NCBI GenBank assembly: GCA_963756525.1
Contig: CAVWNR010000009.1
Location: 1,178,001-1,242,000 of the forward strand
DNA length: 64,000 nt
Reading direction: 5' to 3'
Source: CAVWNR01 sp963756525
GTDB lineage: Bacteria > Actinomycetota > Actinomycetes > Mycobacteriales > Jatrophihabitantaceae
Shown here one piece after another: positions 58,784 to 64,000 of the stretch. The notes under the pieces are model-generated. The model saw only the letters and a list, made by a program, of their open reading frames with translations. It made no database searches and was not told the DNA's origin. Positions within the stretch are counted from its first letter, which is position 1. Each line of letters begins with the position of its first letter. A program made the position numbers and the translations under genes.

Positions 58784-61700
58784 AGTGGGACTCCGTTCTC
58801 GACCGCTGGGACAGGTTCGATGGGTGCGGGCGGGTTCGCGGCGCTGGTTCCGGCGAGGCGGGTGGCGCGTTCGGCGGCGGCTTGGGCGCGCTTCTCGTGG
58901 CCGGTCTTTTCGATGCTGGCCCGGTCGGCGGCGATGGGGTCGCGGCTGGTGATGCCCCAGCGTTCGCGGTAGGCGGCGATGGTGGCGATCTCGCGTAGCC
59001 AGGCCGCGCGCCGGGCCGGACTGGCCGGGGGCGGGCCGAGCGGTTGGGTCCAGGCCGCACCGGCAGCGACGACGGCCTGCATGGCGAGGGCGAGGGCGCG
59101 GCGGTTCATGGCGTCGGCGCGCTCGATGAGGGCGCGTTTGTAGTCGGGGTCGGTGACGCCGAGTGCTTCGGGGATGATCCCGGCGACGAGCCGGGTCGGC
59201 GCCCGGCGGGGGCTGTGGCTGTTGGCTCGGGTCCAGTTCGTGACCCGCTCGCGCAGCGCAGCGGCGAGGTCGTGTGCGTCGTCGAGGCTACGGTTGGCGA
59301 CGATTCCGGGGAACGCGGCCTCGACGTTCAGGCCGTGCGCGTCGGCGGTGCGGAGCGCGGCGAGTAGCGGACCGTACGCGTCCGAGCCGCGGATCTGCTC
59401 GACCTGCTCGCCGGTCAGCCCGCTGCGGTCGATCAGGGCGTCCCAACGCGCAGCTTGGGCGGCTCGGGCGATGGTGAGGTACTCGGCGGCCAGGGTCGGG
59501 ATGCTCTCGGCGGTGCGCTGCTCGTGCGCGAGGGCGGCGTGCGCGGACACGTCGGCGCCGACGTTGCCGAGCACGCCGGTCAGGACGTCCTCGGCGCTGC
59601 GCGGCCGGACCGGGCCGTGGGCAGTGTCGTGGTCGGGGTCGTAGTACGTGTCGACGTAGAGCCGGTTCGAGTCGCGGCCCCGGGTGGCGGCGACGTAGAG
59701 CACCTCGCGGGTGGTGGTGGCGCTGACCATGGCGTGCGCGGTGTCGACGGTGCGGCCCTGCGCGCGGTGCGCGGTGGCGGCGTAGCCGAGTTCGACGTGC
59801 TCGCGCACGTACGCGGCGGGTAGCATCACCTCGCCGCGGCCGCTGGCGCGCCGGAGGGTCATGGCGCCATCGTGTCCGGTGGCGCTGACAATCCAGGTGT
59901 CGCCGTTTTTCACCCACCGCCGGCCGGTGGTCAGCTGCCGGTCGTTGTGGCGGGTGACGACCCGGTCGCCTACTCCGGCGACGCTGCCGTTGGCCAACCT
60001 CAGCCCGTGGTCGGCGACCTCGCCGGCCGCGACTCGGTCGGCGCGGGCGCGGTGGTTCAGCTCGATTACGGTGTCGGCGTCCCCGGCGATCATCAGCGAC
60101 GAGAGGCCGGCGTCGGTGTCGGCCTTCCATGCGCCGTAGAGCGCGTCCAGCAGCTCCTCACGTGCGCCGGCGGTGACTCGGCCGTGGCCGGTGTATGCGG
60201 TGATGGCGTCGGTGTCGCCGACGCGAAGCTGGATGCTGGCGGTCTTCTCCCAGCGGTGGCGGAAGCGGCGCACGTCGGTGAGTTCCGGGGCGAGGTCGCG
60301 GTCGCGGACCAGCATCGAGAACGCACCGCCGGACTCGACTGCGGACAGCTGCGCCCAGTCACCGACGAGCAGCACCTTCGCCCCGGCGTCGCGGGCCTGG
60401 CGGACGAGGGCGTCGAGGGCGAACGTGCCGGCCAGGCTGGCCTCGTCGACGATGACGAGCTGGCCGGACCGGATGGCCCACCGGGCGTGCTCGGCGTCCA
60501 GTTGGTCGATCTGTTCGCGCAGCCGACGCGCCGGCCGGGAGCCGGGGTTGAGGATGCGGGCGAGTGCCGCGCGGAGCCTGCGCAGCTGGGTGCGGCGGTC
60601 GTCTTGTCGGGCGTGCTCGGTGAGCCACTTGGCGGTGTTCTCGGTGGCGATCCCGAGTTCGTCGGCGAGGGCCTCGGCGGCGGCTGCGGACGGGGCGAGG
60701 CCGATCACCGACCCCGGCCCGTACGCCTGTTCCCACATCGCGCGCAAGCCGGCCATGGAGCTGGATTTGCCGGTGCCAGCCGGGCCGACGAGCACGTCCA
60801 GCACCCGCCCGGAGGTGGCGACTTGCTCGACCGCGACGGCCTGGTCGGTGGACAGCGGGTAGCTCTTGCCGGGCAGAGTCGCCTCGGCGACGGCCGCGAC
60901 GATCCCCCGGTCCACCGTCGGTCCGGTGGTGGCGCGACCGCCGTCGAGAAGCCGCGCCTCGGCGTCCAGCAGCGCCTGCGTGGTGTAGATCGTCGTGGCG
61001 GTGCTGCGGAACTTCGAGGTGCCGTCGGCGCGGCGGAACCGGGTCGGGGTGTGGTGCATCTCCGGGACGGACAGGCGCAGCGCCATCGTTTCGGCGATGT
61101 CGGCGGTGCGCTCGGCGACCGCGATCCGGTCGTCCGGGCTGGCGAACCGCACGCCGTGCAGCAGCCGGTGGATCTCGGCGAGCATGTTCCCGCGGGTGAA
61201 CGTCGGCCGCCGCTCCGCCACCCGTGACAGCGCCACCGTCGCGGCGTCGCGCAGGATCGGATCGGCGAGGTCGTCGCTGCGCAGCCGGGGCAGGTCGTTG
61301 CGACCGGCGAGCGACTCCACCCACGCCACCGTGTCCTGCCCGACGTACGGATGGGCGCGGCGCCGCCACGATTCGGTCTGCTCGGCCAGGGAGTGATGCT
61401 GCTTGTCGTCGCGGGTGGCGAGCGTGGCCGACTGACGCATCCGGACGATCTGCCGGATCGAAGGCCAGTAGCCGTGCTCGGCGACGAACGCGTCGACCCG
61501 TTCGTTCTTGTCGGCCTCGATCTGCGCCGAGCGCTGCGAGAACTCGCGGGTGAGCGCCTCGGTTACGCCGGTCACGTCGTACTTCGGCTGATCGCGGTAG
61601 GTCCGCTGCCGGGCGTCGAAGCCCCAGCCGAGCCGCTCGGTGAGCAGGTCGATGAGCACGCCCTCGTGCAGCTCGGAGAGCGTGACGACCTGCCTGAACA

Positions 61701-62451
61701 GGGCACGCGAATCCAGCGTCCGCCACATCCCATCGAGCGATTGGGCGCGGTTAAGGACGACGACGTGGGTATGCAGGTGTGGGTCGCCGGCGCGGCTGTC
61801 CCAGTGATCGAAAGCCGTCGCGACCACGCCGCGCACCTGCTCCTGGACGACGCCGTTGGTGCCGGAGCGGGAGAAGAACACATTCCGCTCGGCGTACGCC
61901 AGCGTGCGGCGGATCGCCTCTTGGTGCGCCTCGTAGATCACGGCCTGCGTCCCCGCGTCGGCGACTCCCCACGCGACCGAGACCGACTTGGGGACGCTGA
62001 AGGTCAGGTCGAATCCGGACACCGGCAGCGGGCGCCTGCGGTGGTCGGGCTCCACGCCCTGGGCGGCTTTCAGCCGGGCGATCGCGGCCTTGCGCTGCGC
62101 GATGGGCACCGTGCCGGGCAGACGGGCGAACGCCGCGTCGATCAGCTCGGCATGCGTCGGGGTAGGTGTGCGCGGTTTCCGGCCGAGCGGCTGGCCGGTG
62201 ATCGGGTCGACGATCAGCTGCAGCATGTTGCGCAGCATCGCTTCGCTCACTTGTGAGCCGTCGGCGACCCCCGCGCCGCCGGCCAGGCCCGCGAGGCCGG
62301 CGCCAAGGAACCGGCCGGGCGGCGTGCCGGAATCGGCGTAGTAGCGGGTCAGCGGCGAGGTGCGCTCGGCAGCGCCGTCACCGCTCGCGACGCTCTCCAT
62401 CAGGTACCGAAAGCCACTGCCGGTGGTCATTCGGCGGATCGAAACCGTCAT
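58780..62451 (-). CDS. MobF-family relaxase-helicase (TrwC/TraI-like)
   Basis: 1223 residues from ATG 62451 with GAGGGG about 6 bases upstream. The relaxase domain shows the tyrosine pair (RYYAD, 37-38) and the three-His metal motif DPHLHTHVVV (His225, 227, 229). The SF1B helicase domain has Walker A GPAGTGKSS (556-564), VIVDEASLAG, and VGDWAQLSAVESGGAF, with a late TAHRAQG (motif VI region) and VAATRGR. The C-terminal 300 residues are helical. It nicks oriT, stays bound to the 5' end and unwinds the strand for transfer. Confidence 0.93.
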   Translation of the reverse strand: MTVSIRRMTTGSGFRYLMESVASGDGAAERTSPLTRYYADSGTPPGRFLGAGLAGLAGGAGVADGSQVSEAMLRNMLQLIVDPITGQPLGRKPRTPTPTHAELIDAAFARLPGTVPIAQRKAAIARLKAAQGVEPDHRRRPLPVSGFDLTFSVPKSVSVAWGVADAGTQAVIYEAHQEAIRRTLAYAERNVFFSRSGTNGVVQEQVRGVVATAFDHWDSRAGDPHLHTHVVVLNRAQSLDGMWRTLDSRALFRQVVTLSELHEGVLIDLLTERLGWGFDARQRTYRDQPKYDVTGVTEALTREFSQRSAQIEADKNERVDAFVAEHGYWPSIRQIVRMRQSATLATRDDKQHHSLAEQTESWRRRAHPYVGQDTVAWVESLAGRNDLPRLRSDDLADPILRDAATVALSRVAERRPTFTRGNMLAEIHRLLHGVRFASPDDRIAVAERTADIAETMALRLSVPEMHHTPTRFRRADGTSKFRSTATTIYTTQALLDAEARLLDGGRATTGPTVDRGIVAAVAEATLPGKSYPLSTDQAVAVEQVATSGRVLDVLVGPAGTGKSSSMAGLRAMWEQAYGPGSVIGLAPSAAAAEALADELGIATENTAKWLTEHARQDDRRTQLRRLRAALARILNPGSRPARRLREQIDQLDAEHARWAIRSGQLVIVDEASLAGTFALDALVRQARDAGAKVLLVGDWAQLSAVESGGAFSMLVRDRDLAPELTDVRRFRHRWEKTASIQLRVGDTDAITAYTGHGRVTAGAREELLDALYGAWKADTDAGLSSLMIAGDADTVIELNHRARADRVAAGEVADHGLRLANGSVAGVGDRVVTRHNDRQLTTGRRWVKNGDTWIVSATGHDGAMTLRRASGRGEVMLPAAYVREHVELGYAATAHRAQGRTVDTAHAMVSATTTREVLYVAATRGRDSNRLYVDTYYDPDHDTAHGPVRPRSAEDVLTGVLGNVGADVSAHAALAHEQRTAESIPTLAAEYLTIARAAQAARWDALIDRSGLTGEQVEQIRGSDAYGPLLAALRTADAHGLNVEAAFPGIVANRSLDDAHDLAAALRERVTNWTRANSHSPRRAPTRLVAGIIPEALGVTDPDYKRALIERADAMNRRALALAMQAVVAAGAAWTQPLGPPPASPARRAAWLREIATIAAYRERWGITSRDPIAADRASIEKTGHEKRAQAAAERATRLAGTSAANPPAPIEPVPAVENGVPL

Positions 62452-62909
62452 CGACGCCCCTCGCCTCCGACCGGGTATCCCGTCACCCGGTAAGCGCGGG
62501 CGTCCGCGCACCGGCACACGCTGGGTCCACGAATGCCAGCCGCGTGCTGCAATGTGGATCTTCATCGGTGCGGATTGGGGTGGGCCACGGGAGGCGACCT
62601 TGGACGGACGGATCGGCTGGCAGCGGAACGAGTAGGGCTGTCGCGGCGTGGTAAGGCCGTCACACGAGTAGTTGATCGCGGTCTGCATTCGCAGGAGCTG
62701 GACGGCCAGGACACCGGGAGTGTGGGCCCGGGTTCGCGTCGCACGGGACGCGCCTGGCGTTGGCGTTTCGCTACTACGAGCAGCATCTACGCGGGCGGGT
62801 GATGCCCAGACGACCCGCGCCGGCCGCAGGGGTGTGACGGCGCGCGGACGCCTGCTCGTACCGGGTGACGGCCCAGTTCGGGCCGCGCGAGGCGAGGGGA
62901 GTCACCCGG
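62452..62909. other. Divergent intergenic region, possible oriT
   Basis: 458 bases between the relaxase start and the gene at 62910, without a convincing gene. It holds hairpins ACCGGGT/ACCCGGT (62470-62476, 62485-62491) and CGCGG/CCGCG (62495-62508). CGTCACCCGGT (62481-62491) is repeated inverted at 62860-62870, and GTCACCCGG recurs at 62901-62909. MobF relaxases often act on an oriT next to their own gene. The repeats could also be operators for the divergent promoters. Confidence 0.4.
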
Positions 62910-63239
62910 ATGGGCGAACCGCACCGCACCCGGCCGGCGAGGAAGCCTGCCGATCCGCGCTTCCGTGAGCGGCTGCGTGAAGCGCAAACTGCCGAGGCGA
63001 ACGCGCTGGCTGTCGTGTGCGCCGCCGAGGCGAAAGTCGCCGCCGCGCTCGCGAGGCGGGACAAGGCCCGCGCCACGGCCGATACATGGGTCGCCGAAGC
63101 GAACACGGTCCTCGACGCGGCCCGCGCCGAACTGGCCTCGATCTCCGGCGTCGACCGGGCGGCACTGCTGCTCGGTATCGGCCGGGGCGAACTGCGGCGG
63201 TCCCTGACATCCGTGACCGACCAGGGCGGTGCGGCGTGA
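62910..63239 (+). CDS. Small coiled-coil hypothetical protein
   Basis: 109 residues from ATG 62910 with GAGGGGAGT upstream. A basic N-terminus (EPHRTRPARKPADPRFRERLRE) leads into a long Ala/Glu/Arg helix (about 25-80, predicted coiled coil). No family is recognised. It is first in an operon with two overlapping genes, divergent from the relaxase, so it may be a transfer accessory or DNA-binding factor. Confidence 0.6.
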   Translation: MGEPHRTRPARKPADPRFRERLREAQTAEANALAVVCAAEAKVAAALARRDKARATADTWVAEANTVLDAARAELASISGVDRAALLLGIGRGELRRSLTSVTDQGGAA

Positions 63240-63424
63240 GCACCGTGCCGGCGCAGGTCGTCGAGGCTGTACGCGAGGTGCTCGCCAGACACGCCGACGA
63301 GCTGGGCCTCGACCGAGCCAACATCATCCGACTCGCCTCGCCGGCCGTGACCGCCCGCACCCGCGACGGCGGGCTGCTGCGGCTGGATATGTCCACCTAC
63401 GAACCGTCGGAGCTGTCGCGATGA
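63236..63424 (+). CDS. 62-residue hypothetical protein
   Basis: GTG 63236 overlaps the previous stop (GTGA), and its own stop overlaps the next start (ATGA). The product VPAQVVEAVREVLARHADEL... is a short alpha/beta protein without a known motif. Strict coupling on both sides argues that it is translated. Confidence 0.55.
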   Translation: MSTVPAQVVEAVREVLARHADELGLDRANIIRLASPAVTARTRDGGLLRLDMSTYEPSELSR

Positions 63425-64000
63425 CCCGCGACGACGAGTCGCCGCGCTCGACGCACACCCATGCCGTGCGTGCGATCGGGGGCGTGGAGGCAGCGGAGCG
63501 GGCCGAGCAGCTGCGCGCCCGCGGCATCGCCACCGGCCGGGTTGCCGAGCAGCTCCGCGTACCCGCCGCCGCGGTAGAGGCCTACTACGCCCTGCAAGAA
63601 GAGCTGGCCGCGCCGCCGCGGAGCTGGTTGGACGGGCCTCTGCTCGGGCTGGACTTGGAAACCACCGGCCCGGACCCGGAGACGGCCCGCGTCGTGCAGT
63701 GGGTGCTGGTTAACCACGCGCCGCGCGACGCCGGGAAACCGGTCCTTGACCGGCGCGCCGGCTTGGTCGACCCGGGCGTCCCGATCCTGCCGCAGGCGCA
63801 ACGGGTGCACCGCATCACTGACGCGGCCGTGCGCAAGTACGGCGCCTCGCCGTGGCCGGCGATGGAGCTGCTCGACATCGCGCTCACTCGGGCCGCGTCC
63901 GATCGGGTGCCGGTCGTCGCCTACAACGCCGTGTACGACCTCACCGTCCTCGACCGGGAATGCGCCCGCCACGCCCTGCCGGGCCACATCGATGACCACC
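63421..64000 (+). CDS. DEDD 3'-5' exonuclease with N-terminal HTH-like segment (3' partial)
   Basis: 193 codons from ATG 63421 are visible; the gene runs out of the window. Residues about 25-58 (AERAEQLRARGIATGRVAEQLRVPAAAVEAYY) look like a helix-turn-helix. The exonuclease domain follows with ExoI LGLDLETTGPDPE and ExoII VAYNAVYDLTVLDREC; ExoIII lies beyond the end. The family degrades DNA or RNA 3' ends with two metals. In an element operon it may process transferred DNA. Confidence 0.8.
   Translation, partial: MTRDDESPRSTHTHAVRAIGGVEAAERAEQLRARGIATGRVAEQLRVPAAAVEAYYALQEELAAPPRSWLDGPLLGLDLETTGPDPETARVVQWVLVNHAPRDAGKPVLDRRAGLVDPGVPILPQAQRVHRITDAAVRKYGASPWPAMELLDIALTRAASDRVPVVAYNAVYDLTVLDRECARHALPGHIDDH

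Larger units (their letters stand above)
48291..64000. mobile_element. Integrative mobile element at tRNA-Leu (left part; right end outside window)
   Basis: The left boundary is at the tRNA-Leu 3' end. The element carries a tyrosine integrase, a type I restriction-modification operon with accessory HEPN and metallopeptidase genes, a MobF relaxase-helicase, a coupled small gene and a short operon with an exonuclease. No coupling protein, mating-pair gene or replication initiator is seen in the visible 15.7 kb. It is therefore either an integrative mobilisable element or the left part of a larger ICE. The att core cannot be defined without the right end. Confidence 0.8.

Noticed and set aside
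62672..62968. 98-codon plus-strand frame in the gap beside the relaxase
   Set aside because: It overlaps the better-supported start at 62910 in another frame and reads as shadow-type Arg/Ala/Gly sequence.
1..64000. CRISPR arrays or rRNA genes
   Set aside because: No regularly spaced repeats with spacers and no rRNA-like sequence were seen; only two tRNA genes are present.

Overview
The window is high-GC actinobacterial chromosome. Genes are dense, GTG and TTG starts are common, many stop/start codons overlap by 4 bases, and two gene blocks are actinobacterial hallmarks. One is DUF5318 - ponA - GT87-like transferase - rpsF - ssb - rpsR - rplI - dnaB. The other is fhaA - fhaB - pstP - rodA - pbpA - pknB with tRNA-Leu upstream. 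In mycobacteria both blocks lie close to the replication origin, so this window is probably origin-proximal but rearranged. No species is claimed.

Layout. 0-9 kb: an amidohydrolase divergent from a LacI-type regulator with paired operators, an acyl-CoA thioesterase, a membrane Fe-S oxidoreductase, an acyl-CoA synthetase with a metal-receptor-like protein, and an ECF sigma factor with a secreted partner. 9-17.6 kb: core cell-wall, ribosomal-protein and replication genes, with a deoxyribonuclease IV gene on the other strand. 17.6-20.6 kb: wreckage of small toxin-antitoxin modules (Panacea antitoxin with a frameshifted partner, an orphan antitoxin, a BrnT-like pair) and a head-to-head junction of a decapitated Fic gene and a decapitated SDR gene. 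20.7-28 kb: accessory metabolism, including methyltransferases, DsbA-like, EthD, PAC2, a sugar epimerase coupled to a PfkB kinase, a luciferase-like oxidoreductase and a Uma2 nuclease.

28.1-32.4 kb: a visibly less GC-rich island between a possible tyrosine-recombinase remnant and the 3' end of tRNA-Ser(UGA). It carries a 627-residue protein with a papain-like Cys-His-Asn/Asp pattern, a 56-codon basic small ORF with a good ribosome binding site, and a three-helix membrane protein. This cassette is the best candidate here for an undescribed system. 32.5-40.4 kb: manA, an MFS exporter, DUF2630, an ABC exporter with a LolA-like protein, and a divergent two-component system. 40.4-48 kb: the Ser/Thr phospho-signalling and cell-wall operon; pknA is absent from its usual place.

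48.3 kb to the window end: an integrative mobile element inserted at tRNA-Leu(CAG). It has a tyrosine integrase beside the tRNA, a five-gene type I restriction-modification operon (hsdM, hsdS, a HEPN-type Ymh protein, hsdR, a YgjP-like metallopeptidase), a MobF relaxase-helicase with a coupled small gene, a 458-base repeat-bearing gap that could hold oriT, and a short operon ending in an HTH-exonuclease cut by the window edge.
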